A stretch of DNA of 64,000 nt from Marinisporobacter balticus (GTDB lineage: Bacteria > Bacillota > Clostridia > Peptostreptococcales > Thermotaleaceae), in NCBI RefSeq assembly GCF_004345705.1, contig NZ_SLWV01000005.1, positions 62,001-126,000 of the forward strand, written 5' to 3'. Within the stretch, counting starts at the first letter, position 1. The number at the start of each line of letters is the position of its first letter. Under the pieces are notes generated by a model. The model was given only the letters and a program-made list of their open reading frames with translations, searched no databases and was not told the DNA's origin. This document shows, piece by piece, positions 7,670 to 15,796 of the stretch. The position numbers and the translations under genes are program-made.

Positions 7670-9064
7670 TTATTTTTTCTCAATTATGTAGCAACCATTC
7701 TTCTTTTCTTTGAGTGTATAACCCGCCTTCAATTTGAGGATCCAACCATCACCTGTGATATTACTGCCTGATATCTGAATGTTTTCGCTTGAAACAACAG
7801 CTTTGTTCCAATCGGAGGAAAGTAACAATCCACCTTTTTTTACATCTATTTTTCCAAAATCATCTTTGATTTCAGCTGTTACATATACACTTCCATGTCC
7901 CTTTAGTGCCCATATGTTATTAGGATTAAAAACTATTTGTGGATGATTAAGGTTTAATTGAAGAATAGCTCCGTTAATAAATTTTTCAGTATATTTTGAT
8001 GTGATTTTTTCCCTTTCTTTGTTTCTCTTATACTCGTATTGATAAATTCCTTCATAATTATATCTTTTTTCACTTTCTTTTAATGATAGATCTGACAGAT
8101 TAATGGCATATTGCTCTCTAAGTATTTCTCCTAAATCACTATCATATTCAATGGATCGTCTCCATTTGGAACTGCATTCGTCTAACAGTAGACCGTATAA
8201 TACGCCAGAATGGTATCCAAAGGATCGAACCAAGGTATTTGTTATTTTTTCATTTAAGAAACGTTTCCAGTGACTATGCAGTATTCGATTCATCAAATCA
8301 TCCGTTGAATAAACTAGCTTGTTTCCTGTATATTCAGCCATCCCTTCCTGTATTTCATGTATATTTTCATCTTTCGCTGAATTATATTCACTTCTTCTAG
8401 CCAAACGAAATGTTAATGCATCAGCAATCGCTTTTTTCTTTTCTTTACCTGAACTCTCTAAACCTTTATGTAGTGCTTCCCATTCTAATTTCAGATAGAT
8501 TCTAGCATCCATTTCATCCATATGGCTATTATCATAGTAACCGCTACCATCTTCTGCAGACGTAGAATCTCCGTCTTGTCCTAATTCTTTCTGCACATTA
8601 TGGAACATCTCATGCACATAGGTAACTAAAGTATCTGATTCATCATCACTTTCCGTATATATCACCATTGCCCACTGTTTTTCACCATATTCAATAGTTG
8701 AATTAGCTAAGCCTATATCATCTGGAAGCTGTCCTTCATAAAGATTGTTATCGATTTTCTTGAAGTTTCCTTTAGTATCTGCTTCAGTAGTAATTACTTT
8801 TCTTGTATCAGAATCAACTACCATAATTCTGGTAGCTAGAGGTATTCCCCACATCTTTCCGTTATCAGCATCATCTATATCCTTTATTTTCTGCAATATT
8901 TGTTTTATCCTTGCTATGGACATATTCCCAACTTTATCGCCGGATACCTCATTTGTTTTCAAGCTTTCCACTTGATTTCCAAGATTACTTTCTTTTACCT
9001 GACATGCGGTTCCGGTTAATGCCAAACTGATGCATAATCCTATTAGTACTGCTTTTTTCTTCAT
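7670..9064 (-). CDS. Secreted zinc metalloprotease lipoprotein (HExxH gluzincin type)
   Basis: Exported protein of 464 residues. A lysine-rich start and hydrophobic stretch lead to Cys21 in LTGTAC, a lipobox-like site, so the protein is probably anchored to the outer face of the membrane. The zinc motif HEMFH (His151, Glu152, His155) is followed about 90 residues later by EGMAEYTG (Glu244 region), which supplies the usual third zinc ligand of gluzincins. The C-terminal third looks like a beta-rich domain. ATG at 9064 is chosen because AGGAG lies eight bases upstream; a GTG three codons earlier overlaps that site. Genes for a two-component system lie directly upstream on the same strand and may control it. 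The substrate is unknown. Confidence 0.75.
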   Translation of the reverse strand: MKKKAVLIGLCISLALTGTACQVKESNLGNQVESLKTNEVSGDKVGNMSIARIKQILQKIKDIDDADNGKMWGIPLATRIMVVDSDTRKVITTEADTKGNFKKIDNNLYEGQLPDDIGLANSTIEYGEKQWAMVIYTESDDESDTLVTYVHEMFHNVQKELGQDGDSTSAEDGSGYYDNSHMDEMDARIYLKLEWEALHKGLESSGKEKKKAIADALTFRLARRSEYNSAKDENIHEIQEGMAEYTGNKLVYSTDDLMNRILHSHWKRFLNEKITNTLVRSFGYHSGVLYGLLLDECSSKWRRSIEYDSDLGEILREQYAINLSDLSLKESEKRYNYEGIYQYEYKRNKEREKITSKYTEKFINGAILQLNLNHPQIVFNPNNIWALKGHGSVYVTAEIKDDFGKIDVKKGGLLLSSDWNKAVVSSENIQISGSNITGDGWILKLKAGYTLKEKKNGCYIIEKK

Positions 9065-9205
9065 TTGATTCACTCCTAATATTTTATTATCATAAACTGT
9101 TATTCGTCGGATTCACGTTTATGATAATAATAATATATTAAATAAGTCTATACGAATTCTATACTTTTCTGAATTGATCGAGGATTTATAATATAAAAAT
9201 GAATA

Positions 9206-10363
9206 TTATTCGATTTTAATAGAAAAAGATACGATTGCTCCACCGCTTTCTATATTACCAATTTCCAAATTGCTATTATAAACACCAAGGAGCCGATTGG
9301 CAATTGCCAGTCCCATGCCAGAATGACCTCTTGCTTTGTCTGTACTATAGAAAATGTCGGTAGCATATTTTATTGCTTCAGGACTAAATCCATCCCCATC
9401 ATCTTCAATTATAAAAATTAACACATTATTATGTAAATTTATTTTGATTTTTATCTTGCTTTTCGCAAACCGTATAGCATTTTCTATAATTTTATCTAGC
9501 ATTAGCTGAGATAAAACAGGGTCGAATTTACATACTTCTTCGGTATTGCTTTCCACTTCAAATTTTTTATTAAACGCTGTTTCCCATATCTTGCTTTGGC
9601 TGATTAGATTCTCTTTAAATTTCAATAAATTAACAGAAGTAATTTTTACTTCCCACTGATCAATATCTTTAAAATTTTTCAATGCTTCTGAATACAACTC
9701 AATTCTTTTAATCGCATCATCGGATAAAGTAAGAGATTTTTTGATATTTCCTTTTTGATTCTCATTGTCAAGCAAACATCGGATTACGTCATTATTTCCT
9801 TTTAAGATTGTTAGTGGTGTGCGTAAATCATGTGAAAAAGCTCGTAATAGTAAATTTTGTTTTTCTTCTGCATTCCATAATTTTTGAAATGTATTCTGAA
9901 GATCCTCACGCATGCGTTCAAAGGAATTGCATAGAAGTCCTAATTCATCTTTTCTACTACTCTCTAGCTTAAAATTAAGATCCTGATTTGAGATCTTTTC
10001 CATACCATATTGCAATAAATCAAACTGCTTTTTTAGCTTAACCCTATAAAATCTTAATGCTACAAGTAGAATGCTGAGACCAAAGATTACAATGGGCATA
10101 ACAGATTTAACAATCTTTAACAGTTGAAATAATTTCGGATCAGTTATAGAAGAAATACCTTCATATGTATTTCCATCATTAAAAAGAGTAACAAGCATAT
10201 TTCCTTGTAAAATGAGCGCATCCGGTTTGGGATTAAGTAGATTTATCATAGTCGAGTCAATCCATCTAGAAATACCAAGATAAATACCTTCTGCCACTAG
10301 TAAACCAATCCCAAAATATAATATTAAACTAATAATAATAGAATGACGTTTTATTTTTTCCAT
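9206..10363 (-). CDS. Membrane sensor histidine kinase (HAMP-HisKA-HATPase)
   Basis: Sensor kinase of 385 residues with two transmembrane segments (about 8-30 and 86-105) enclosing a short extracellular loop of about 55 residues. A HAMP linker (about 106-160), a HisKA domain with the phosphorylated His178 in FSHDLRTPL, and a HATPase with ENAIRFAKS, DDGDGFS and GHSGMGLAI follow. The start used is the ATG at 10363, which overlaps the last 13 bases of the response regulator gene; upstream in-frame alternatives lie within that gene. The small sensor loop is typical of kinases that sense cell-envelope stress or peptides. It is the partner of the adjacent OmpR-type regulator. Confidence 0.93.
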   Translation of the reverse strand: MEKIKRHSIIISLILYFGIGLLVAEGIYLGISRWIDSTMINLLNPKPDALILQGNMLVTLFNDGNTYEGISSITDPKLFQLLKIVKSVMPIVIFGLSILLVALRFYRVKLKKQFDLLQYGMEKISNQDLNFKLESSRKDELGLLCNSFERMREDLQNTFQKLWNAEEKQNLLLRAFSHDLRTPLTILKGNNDVIRCLLDNENQKGNIKKSLTLSDDAIKRIELYSEALKNFKDIDQWEVKITSVNLLKFKENLISQSKIWETAFNKKFEVESNTEEVCKFDPVLSQLMLDKIIENAIRFAKSKIKIKINLHNNVLIFIIEDDGDGFSPEAIKYATDIFYSTDKARGHSGMGLAIANRLLGVYNSNLEIGNIESGGAIVSFSIKIE

Positions 10364-11022
10364 CGATATCCTATCCCCCAGATTGTCTCGATACATTCTG
10401 CTTCTACCCTTTCAAATTTCTTGCGAATTCTTTTAATATGTTCTGTCACTGCGACGTCAGCATCACCTTCAGCATTATAGCCCCAGACATGTTCATAAAT
10501 TCGTTCTTTTGAAAACGCCTGACCTTTGTTCGTAGAAAGCAATTCAACGATATCAAACTCTTTTTTTGTAAGATTGATAACTTCATCGCTATAACCCGCT
10601 TGTTTTGCCATATAATCGATCCACAACTTCCCATAATATTTAATTGTTGTATTTGATATTTGCCGCTTTTCCCTGCGCAAATGCGCTTCTACACGCGCAT
10701 AAAGTTCGGCTATAAAAAATGGTTTTAATATGTAATCATCGCCTCCTACGGCTAGTCCTCTGATTCTGTCTTGCTCCTCTACCTTTGCAGATAGAAACAG
10801 GATTGGACATGCTACCTTATTTCGAATTAATTGACATAATTCAATGCCATCAATATCAGGCATCATAATATCCAGTAAAATAATATCAGGTTCATAACAT
10901 AGCTTCTGTAATGCTTCTATCCCGCAGCTTGCCTCAAAAACCTCATATCCTTTATCAATAAAGTATAATTTTATAAAGTTCAATATTCCTAGTTCATCAT
11001 CAACGACTAATATTTTATTCAT
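10351..11022 (-). CDS. OmpR/PhoB-family response regulator
   Basis: Two-domain regulator of 223 residues. The receiver domain (1-115) has Asp8-Asp9, phosphoacceptor Asp51 (ILLDIMMPDIDG) and Lys101 (YILKPF). A winged-helix DNA-binding domain follows (about 125-223), with ELLSTNKGQAFSKERIYEHVWG and VTEHIKRIRKKF. ATG at 11022 is preferred (GGTGAG nearby); a TTG six codons upstream is weaker. It comes first in an operon with the kinase and possibly the metalloprotease lipoprotein 142 bases beyond. The pattern resembles VanR/bacitracin-type systems, but the signal is not evident. Confidence 0.93.
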   Translation of the reverse strand: MNKILVVDDELGILNFIKLYFIDKGYEVFEASCGIEALQKLCYEPDIILLDIMMPDIDGIELCQLIRNKVACPILFLSAKVEEQDRIRGLAVGGDDYILKPFFIAELYARVEAHLRREKRQISNTTIKYYGKLWIDYMAKQAGYSDEVINLTKKEFDIVELLSTNKGQAFSKERIYEHVWGYNAEGDADVAVTEHIKRIRKKFERVEAECIETIWGIGYRWKK

Positions 11023-11040
11023 ATACTCACCATTATTCAA

Positions 11041-11233
11041 TATGTACTTATTGCCTTTCTTTATTCTAGCATTTATTCTTCAATTCTATTACTTGTATTT
11101 CGGATATATAACTTATTATGATCGTTTTGTCTCCTTTATAGGAAACAAATCCCTGTTTACATAAAAAAGTCTAACGTAATATACGGTGAATTTTGCAATT
11201 AATATGAGAATAATAACATAAAGTAATAATTAA
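11041..11233. other. Intergenic DNA upstream of the response regulator
   Basis: About 190 bases of AT-rich DNA between the minus-strand regulator and the plus-strand RNA region. It must contain the promoter of the two-component operon, but I see no strong box pair and no reading frame. Confidence 0.3.
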
Positions 11234-11358
11234 GGCAAATTAAGGAACATTTTATTTAGAAAATAGAATAAGCCTCCATAACGATGGATAAAAGATATCA
11301 GAGATTGGTCATAGTCAAAACTACCCCTGGCATAGCCGGAAGTTTGGCGATTTTGATT
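11234..11358 (+). ncRNA. Unassigned structured-RNA candidate upstream of tRNA-Lys
   Basis: A locally GC-richer island in AT-rich DNA with three successive inverted repeats. These are AGGC...GCCT (11233-11236 with 11272-11275) enclosing an AT stem, TCCAT-AACG-ATGGA (11275-11288), and a compound stem, AAACT (11318-11322) with AGTTT (11341-11345), enclosing CC-T-GGC-ATA-GCC-GG (11326-11339). No coding frame longer than 26 codons exists here. I could not match it to a riboswitch or known small RNA, and the transcribed strand is a guess. It may instead be a remnant of a mobile sequence. Confidence 0.3.
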
Positions 11359-11421
11359 TACTAGCATATTCGCTTAATATTATATAAACCATACAAAAAT
11401 AAAAAAATCCATGGATTTTTG

Positions 11422-11450
11422 TTGACATTTGTCGACTTTTCATGTAATAT
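11422..11450 (+). promoter_or_regulatory. Promoter of the tRNA-Lys/tRNA-Thr pair
   Basis: Perfect -35 box TTGACA (11422-11427), 17-base spacer and -10 box TAATAT (11445-11450), 24 bases upstream of the first tRNA. This is close to the vegetative sigma-A consensus, as expected for strong stable-RNA transcription. Confidence 0.8.
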
Positions 11451-11473
11451 ATATAACTGTAGTCAACAAAAAC

Positions 11474-11549
11474 GACCCATTAGCTCAGTTGGTAGAGCAC
11501 TTGACTTTTAATCAAGGTGTCCCGCGTTCGAGCCGCGGATGGGTCACCA
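11474..11549 (+). tRNA. tRNA-Lys (anticodon TTT)
   Basis: The 76-base cloverleaf has acceptor stem GACCCAT/ATGGGTC, a D-arm with AGCTCAGTTGGTAGAGC, anticodon loop CTTTTAA (anticodon TTT), T-arm GTTCGAG and an encoded CCA end (11547-11549). It is followed after five bases by tRNA-Thr, so the two share a transcript. Confidence 0.97.
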
Positions 11550-11554
11550 TATTT

Positions 11555-11629
11555 GCTGGTGTGGCTCAACGGTAGAGCAGCTGACTTGTAATCAGCAGGT
11601 TGGGGGTTCGATTCCCTTCGCCAGCTCCA
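11555..11629 (+). tRNA. tRNA-Thr (anticodon TGT)
   Basis: The 75-base cloverleaf has acceptor stem GCTGGTG/CGCCAGC (one T-G pair at position 6), anticodon loop CTTGTAA (anticodon TGT), T-arm GGTTCGATTCC and encoded CCA. It is nearly identical to the Thr-CGT gene 190 bases downstream. Confidence 0.97.
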
Positions 11630-11765
11630 TTAGAAAAGAGAGGTGTAAGACAAGGATTCTTATGCTTCTTTTTTATTTTTTGAAACCTATCTCATGCTCT
11701 TATCTTGTTATGTTACATGATCAATTTTTGATGTTTTCTATTCGTATCTAACGTTCATAAAATCA

Positions 11766-11794
11766 TTGACAGATCTTAAATATTTTTGTAGTAT
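11766..11794 (+). promoter_or_regulatory. Promoter of the third tRNA gene
   Basis: TTGACA (11766-11771), a 17-base spacer and TAGTAT (11789-11794), 25 bases before tRNA-Thr(CGT). The third tRNA therefore appears to have its own sigma-A promoter rather than relying on read-through from the first pair. Confidence 0.7.
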
Positions 11795-11819
11795 ATAATT
11801 GTGACAATATACAATATTT

Positions 11820-11894
11820 GCTAGTGTGGCTCAACGGTAGAGCAGCTGAATCGTAATCAGCAGGTTGGGGGTTCGATTCCCTTCACTAGCTCCA
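11820..11894 (+). tRNA. tRNA-Thr (anticodon CGT)
   Basis: The 75-base cloverleaf has acceptor stem GCTAGTG/CACTAGC, anticodon loop ATCGTAA (anticodon CGT, for ACG codons) and encoded CCA. Body and T-arm match tRNA-Thr(TGT) almost base for base. Differences are a compensated acceptor pair (G4-C69 to A4-T69), repair of the T-G pair at position 6 to T-A, loop base 32 (A instead of C) and the first anticodon base. Confidence 0.96.
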
Positions 11895-11900
11895 AAAACA

Positions 11901-11932
11901 AAAAAATCTTGCTTTTGCAAGATTTTTTTTAT
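11901..11932 (+). terminator. Terminator after the tRNA cluster
   Basis: Inverted repeat AAAAAATCTTGC / GCAAGATTTTTT with a TTTT loop and a run of eight T residues, seven bases beyond the third tRNA. Confidence 0.9.
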
Positions 11933-12058
11933 TTTTGGATTTTGCAGTAAAATTTCTATGTATTTTCAAGATCAGACCTAAGAAAAAGTAAATGCTAGAA
12001 TATAAAAATAAAATTTATATCACATTTATATATAGATTAACATAAATTGAAGTGATGG

Positions 12059-12086
12059 TTGCAATAAGTATTTTATACAATATAAT
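12059..12086 (+). promoter_or_regulatory. Predicted promoter of the phaB-like gene
   Basis: TTGCAA (12059-12064), a 16-base spacer and a perfect TATAAT (12081-12086), about 100 bases before the reductase start. The long leader contains a small CCC/GGG inverted repeat near 12132-12147 of unknown role. Confidence 0.5.
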
Positions 12087-12187
12087 AGCAGAAAATAATT
12101 TAAGGGATAATAAAAAAATAATTAGAATACCCAGCTAGATTAGGGTACTTATTTTTAGATTATCCCTAACTCAAAGGGGGAAATTAT

Positions 12188-12928
12188 ATGAGATTAAAAA
12201 ACAAGGTAGCGATTGTTACAGGCGGAGGAAGCGGTATAGGGGAAGCTACTTGTTTAAGATTTGCACAAGAAGGTGCTAGCGTAGTTGTAGTAGATAAAAA
12301 CGGATCTGATGCAAATACAGTTGTAAGCAAAATTAAAGCAGCAGCTGGAGAAGCTACAGGGAAAGATGTTGATGTTACAAATAGGGAACAAGTAGATCAA
12401 ATGATACATGATATAGTAAGTAAATATGGAAGAATAGATATCTTGATAAACAACGCAGGGATTACGGCAGATGCTAAATTAGAAAAAATGACTGAAGAAC
12501 AATGGAATAAGGTAATAAATGTGAATCTAAAAGGGGTATTTAATTGTGGGCAAGGGGTTGCTAAAATAATGAAGCAGCAGGGATCCGGTGTACTATTAAA
12601 TAGTTCTTCTGTTGTAGGGATTTATGGAAATTTTGGTCAAACAAACTACGCTGCTTCAAAGTGGGGTGTCATTGGCATGACCAAAACATGGGCGAAAGAG
12701 TTAGGACGCTATAATATAAGGGTAAATGCAGTAGCTCCAGGTTTCACCCTAACACCCATGGTCCAAAAAATGCCTGAAAAGGTACTAACCATGATCCGAG
12801 AAAAATCTCCATTAAAAAAATTAGCCCAGCCAATTGATATCGCCAATGCTTTTTTATTTCTTGCATCAGATGAAGCAAACTTTATTACTGGAACTGTATT
12901 GAGTGTCGATGGCGGGGTTGTGCTATAA
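12188..12928 (+). CDS. phaB: Short-chain dehydrogenase, acetoacetyl-CoA reductase type (PhaB/FabG-like)
   Basis: NAD(P)H-dependent reductase of 246 residues with the classical SDR motifs: TGGGSGIG (11-18), NNAG (88-91) and the catalytic Ser140/Tyr154/Lys158 set (YAASK). PNVRVNA-like RYNIRVNAVAPG and C-terminal ITGTVLSVDGG are also present. The family includes FabG (3-oxoacyl-ACP reductase) and PhaB (acetoacetyl-CoA to (R)-3-hydroxybutyryl-CoA). The next genes are phaJ, phaE and phaC, which favours PhaB; motifs alone cannot decide. GGGGG lies upstream of ATG, and a terminator hairpin follows the gene. Confidence 0.85.
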   Translation: MRLKNKVAIVTGGGSGIGEATCLRFAQEGASVVVVDKNGSDANTVVSKIKAAAGEATGKDVDVTNREQVDQMIHDIVSKYGRIDILINNAGITADAKLEKMTEEQWNKVINVNLKGVFNCGQGVAKIMKQQGSGVLLNSSSVVGIYGNFGQTNYAASKWGVIGMTKTWAKELGRYNIRVNAVAPGFTLTPMVQKMPEKVLTMIREKSPLKKLAQPIDIANAFLFLASDEANFITGTVLSVDGGVVL

Positions 12929-12955
12929 CATATTATTGCGTTTATTATGGAATTT

Positions 12956-12992
12956 AAACTGAACCTCTTAAAATATAGGTTCAGTTTATTTC
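12956..12992 (+). terminator. Terminator or attenuator after phaB
   Basis: Perfect 11-base inverted repeat AAACTGAACCT / AGGTTCAGTTT with a ten-base loop, followed by a broken T stretch. It separates the reductase from phaJEC, though some read-through is likely because the tail is weak. Confidence 0.7.
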
Positions 12993-13127
12993 TATATTGG
13001 ATAAAATTTTACTATTATTTTTTAAAATTTTATGCATAACCATATACTTTTGTTCATAGTATGGTCTTGTAGCTGAATTCGTTTATAAAAAAAACAACAA
13101 AAGTATTTATTAGAAAGGAGAGGAATT

Positions 13128-13547
13128 ATGCAAGATATGCCTTATGAACAAATATGTATAGGGGACAAAGCGAGTTTTTCTAAGGTTATAGAAGAAGGTC
13201 ATCTTGCAAGCTTTGCAGATATCACAGGAGATTTCAATCCCATCCATCTTGATTCTGACTTTGCTGCTAGAACTAGATTTAAAAAAAGGATTGTCCATGG
13301 AATGCTCACAAACTCACTAATTTCCGCTGTTTTAGGGACGAAATTGCCTGGGATGAATACCCTTTATTTATCTCAAAATTCAAAGTTTGTGGCACCCGCC
13401 TTTATAGGGGATGAATTAACCGCAACTGTAGAAGTAAAAGAAAAAAAAGATGAAAAAAAACTCATCATTTTAAAAACAGTTGTTACAAATCAATTGGGAA
13501 ATGAAATTTCAATTGGCGAAGCGATTGTTAAAAAAATGGATGCTTAA
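13128..13547 (+). CDS. phaJ: (R)-specific enoyl-CoA hydratase (MaoC-like), PhaJ
   Basis: Single hot-dog-fold hydratase of 139 residues. The hydratase-2 motif D-x4-H is present at Asp35 and His40 (TGDFNPIHLD), matching the catalytic pair of PhaJ proteins. It adds water to trans-enoyl-CoA to give (R)-3-hydroxyacyl-CoA, the monomer used by the polyester synthase, and so links fatty-acid or butyrate-type intermediates to polymer. The AAAGGAGAGG ribosome binding site is strong. It is first in a tight phaJ-phaE-phaC operon with 31- and 13-base gaps. Phosphate butyryltransferase-associated MaoC proteins have the same fold, but context favours PhaJ. Confidence 0.88.
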   Translation: MQDMPYEQICIGDKASFSKVIEEGHLASFADITGDFNPIHLDSDFAARTRFKKRIVHGMLTNSLISAVLGTKLPGMNTLYLSQNSKFVAPAFIGDELTATVEVKEKKDEKKLIILKTVVTNQLGNEISIGEAIVKKMDA

Positions 13548-13578
13548 TTAAAACTTAATGATATAAGGGGGATTTTTT

Positions 13579-14649
13579 ATGTGTACACAACAATCCGACA
13601 GCAATTTTATGGATCAGTATTTTGAATTTCAAAAAAACATGCTTCATACGTGGCAAAAAAGTTTTATGCCAAATAGGGAGGAAAAAAATACTGATCCTAT
13701 AACCGAAAAGAATCCAATGGACTTTTTTAATCAGTGGACAAATGCAAGTTATGATGCTTTTTCAAAAAATATAAATTTTATGAAAGAAAATACTGCTTCA
13801 CACGGTATGCTTGGTGCCTTAGAAACATATCAAAACCTTTACAAATTTTGGAATAACTTGATTTTAGAAAATGATAAAGCCCCATTAGATAAGTTTTATA
13901 GTCATTGGCAAAAAGAATATACAAAAATGCTATCTAATCATTTTATGAACTTTTTACCCGATTCTGTCCAAAACTTACTAAAAGATCCTATCGATACCTA
14001 TCAAATGTATTTGAATACGAGTAAAAATTTTTATACGCCATGGCTAAATAACTTTAGCGCATCCCAATCCTTGCTTGGAAAAAGTTTTACGGGAGATCAA
14101 GATGCTTTCCTTGATTATGTAAAACTTTATAGAAAGAATTATGAAAAGACATTTGGTAAGTTTTTTGATATTCCTGCACTAGGGCTTGGGAAAGAACATT
14201 TTGAAAATGAGATGAATCGTGCAGATGCCTTTATAAGCTATACGAATACAGTAAATGAGTTTTTTGTAACCATTTATAAAGTAGGAACGGAAACCATGGA
14301 ACATATCATGAAAGAATATCAAAGTATGCTAACAAAAGGTACACACCCGAAAACTTTCAAAGAATTCTATGAATATTGGTGGCAAGAAAATGAAGCAGCC
14401 TATACAAATCTTTTTAAAACAGATGATTTTTCTAAACTACTGAGCCAAGTTGTCGATGCAGGACTTATTTTAAAACAGAATACAGATAAATTTTTTGAGG
14501 AACAATTGGATTTTTTACCCTTTCCAAAAATGAGTGATATGAAGAGCCTCTATAAAACAGTCTATGACTTAAAGAAAGAAATTAAAAACTTAAACAAAGA
14601 AATGAAAAATCTTGCTAAAAATAACAATACCAATGAAATGGGATTATAG
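13579..14649 (+). CDS. phaE: Class III polyhydroxyalkanoate synthase subunit PhaE
   Basis: Partner subunit of class III PHA synthase, 356 residues, the usual size. It has no catalytic motif. The protein is helical, rich in aromatic and charged residues (many FWxNW and YxxW patterns), and ends with SLYKTVYDLKKEIKNLNKEM, the conserved C-terminal segment and coiled coil of PhaE that binds PhaC. It is immediately upstream of phaC. PhaE is required for activity and sets granule and chain properties. Confidence 0.92.
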   Translation: MCTQQSDSNFMDQYFEFQKNMLHTWQKSFMPNREEKNTDPITEKNPMDFFNQWTNASYDAFSKNINFMKENTASHGMLGALETYQNLYKFWNNLILENDKAPLDKFYSHWQKEYTKMLSNHFMNFLPDSVQNLLKDPIDTYQMYLNTSKNFYTPWLNNFSASQSLLGKSFTGDQDAFLDYVKLYRKNYEKTFGKFFDIPALGLGKEHFENEMNRADAFISYTNTVNEFFVTIYKVGTETMEHIMKEYQSMLTKGTHPKTFKEFYEYWWQENEAAYTNLFKTDDFSKLLSQVVDAGLILKQNTDKFFEEQLDFLPFPKMSDMKSLYKTVYDLKKEIKNLNKEMKNLAKNNNTNEMGL

Positions 14650-14662
14650 GAGGGATTAACAT

Positions 14663-15739
14663 ATGTATTCGCCTTTTGGAATAGATATAGAAAAATCAAT
14701 TGAAGATTGCTTAGATCTTCAAAAAAAGTTTATGAAAGGAATGGAAAATTTCTTAGATACAAAAGATACTGATTCTGATTCAGACACAACACCCAAAGAA
14801 CTTGTATACCAAGAAGACAAAATGAAGCTCTACCATTACAAGCCATTGGTTAAAAATCCATGTAAAGTGCCTACATTAATTGTTTATGCATTAGTAAACC
14901 GTCAATATATGATGGATATTCAACAAGATCGTAGCGTGATAAAGAATTTGCTTCAATTAGGATTAGATGTGTATATTATAGACTGGGGATATCCAACACA
15001 AGAAGATATGTATCTTACAATGGATGATTATATCAATGAGTACATTAATAATGCAGTAGATCATATTCGTGAGTCTGAAAAAGTTGATAAACTCAATGTT
15101 TTAGGTGTTTGCCAAGGCGGTACTTTTTCTACCATCTATTCATCCATTTATCCAGAAAAAGTTAAAAATCTCGTTACAATGGTTACGCCAATTGACTTTG
15201 ATGTAACAGAAGGATTATTATTCAAATGGGGAAAACACTTGAATATAGATAATATGGTAGACACCTATGGTGTTTTACCTGGTGCTTTAATGAATTCTGG
15301 GTATTTAATGTTAAAGCCTTTTCAATTAATGTTAGATAAATACGTAAATCTTTTTGAAAATATCGATCAACGTGAATTGGTTCAAAATTTCATGAAAATG
15401 GAAAAGTGGGTATTTGATAGTCCCGGTCAGGCAGGAGAGACCCTTAGACAATTTGTGAAAGACTTATATCAAGAAAATAAACTTGTAAAAGGGACCCTAC
15501 AAGTTGGAGATAAAAAAGTCAATTTGAAAAATATCAATATGCCTGTATTAAATATTTATGCAGAATATGACCACTTGGTTAGTCCTGCTTCTAGTAAAGC
15601 ATTAAATGATTTGATCTCAAGCAAAGATAAAGAGCTGTGTTCTTTCCCTGTAGGTCATATTGGTATGTATGTAAGTAGTAAATCGCAAAAACAAATGAGT
15701 CCTAAATTAGCCAAGTGGTTAATCGATCGATCAAACTAG
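14663..15739 (+). CDS. phaC: Class III polyhydroxyalkanoate synthase catalytic subunit PhaC
   Basis: Alpha/beta-hydrolase-fold polymerase of 358 residues, the class III length. The lipase-like box is GVCQGG with nucleophile Cys150; Asp303 (EYDHLVSP) and His332 (PVGHIGMYV) complete the triad. It joins (R)-3-hydroxyacyl-CoA units into polyester at the granule surface. With PhaE it forms the active complex. AGGAGGGATTAACAT precedes the ATG, and a strong terminator follows. No thiolase (phaA) or phasin gene is in the window, so the carbon entry point lies elsewhere or comes through PhaJ. Confidence 0.96.
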   Translation: MYSPFGIDIEKSIEDCLDLQKKFMKGMENFLDTKDTDSDSDTTPKELVYQEDKMKLYHYKPLVKNPCKVPTLIVYALVNRQYMMDIQQDRSVIKNLLQLGLDVYIIDWGYPTQEDMYLTMDDYINEYINNAVDHIRESEKVDKLNVLGVCQGGTFSTIYSSIYPEKVKNLVTMVTPIDFDVTEGLLFKWGKHLNIDNMVDTYGVLPGALMNSGYLMLKPFQLMLDKYVNLFENIDQRELVQNFMKMEKWVFDSPGQAGETLRQFVKDLYQENKLVKGTLQVGDKKVNLKNINMPVLNIYAEYDHLVSPASSKALNDLISSKDKELCSFPVGHIGMYVSSKSQKQMSPKLAKWLIDRSN

Positions 15740-15765
15740 AAAAATCATTTCAAAACACAACATTT

Positions 15766-15793
15766 AAAAAACCTTGCTTTTGCAAGGTTTTTT
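15766..15793. terminator. Bidirectional terminator between phaC and the flavodoxin/ferredoxin gene
   Basis: Inverted repeat AAAAAACCTTGC / GCAAGGTTTTTT with a TTTT loop lies between the convergent genes. The T-run on each strand lets it stop both transcripts. Confidence 0.9.
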
Positions 15794-15796
15794 CTT

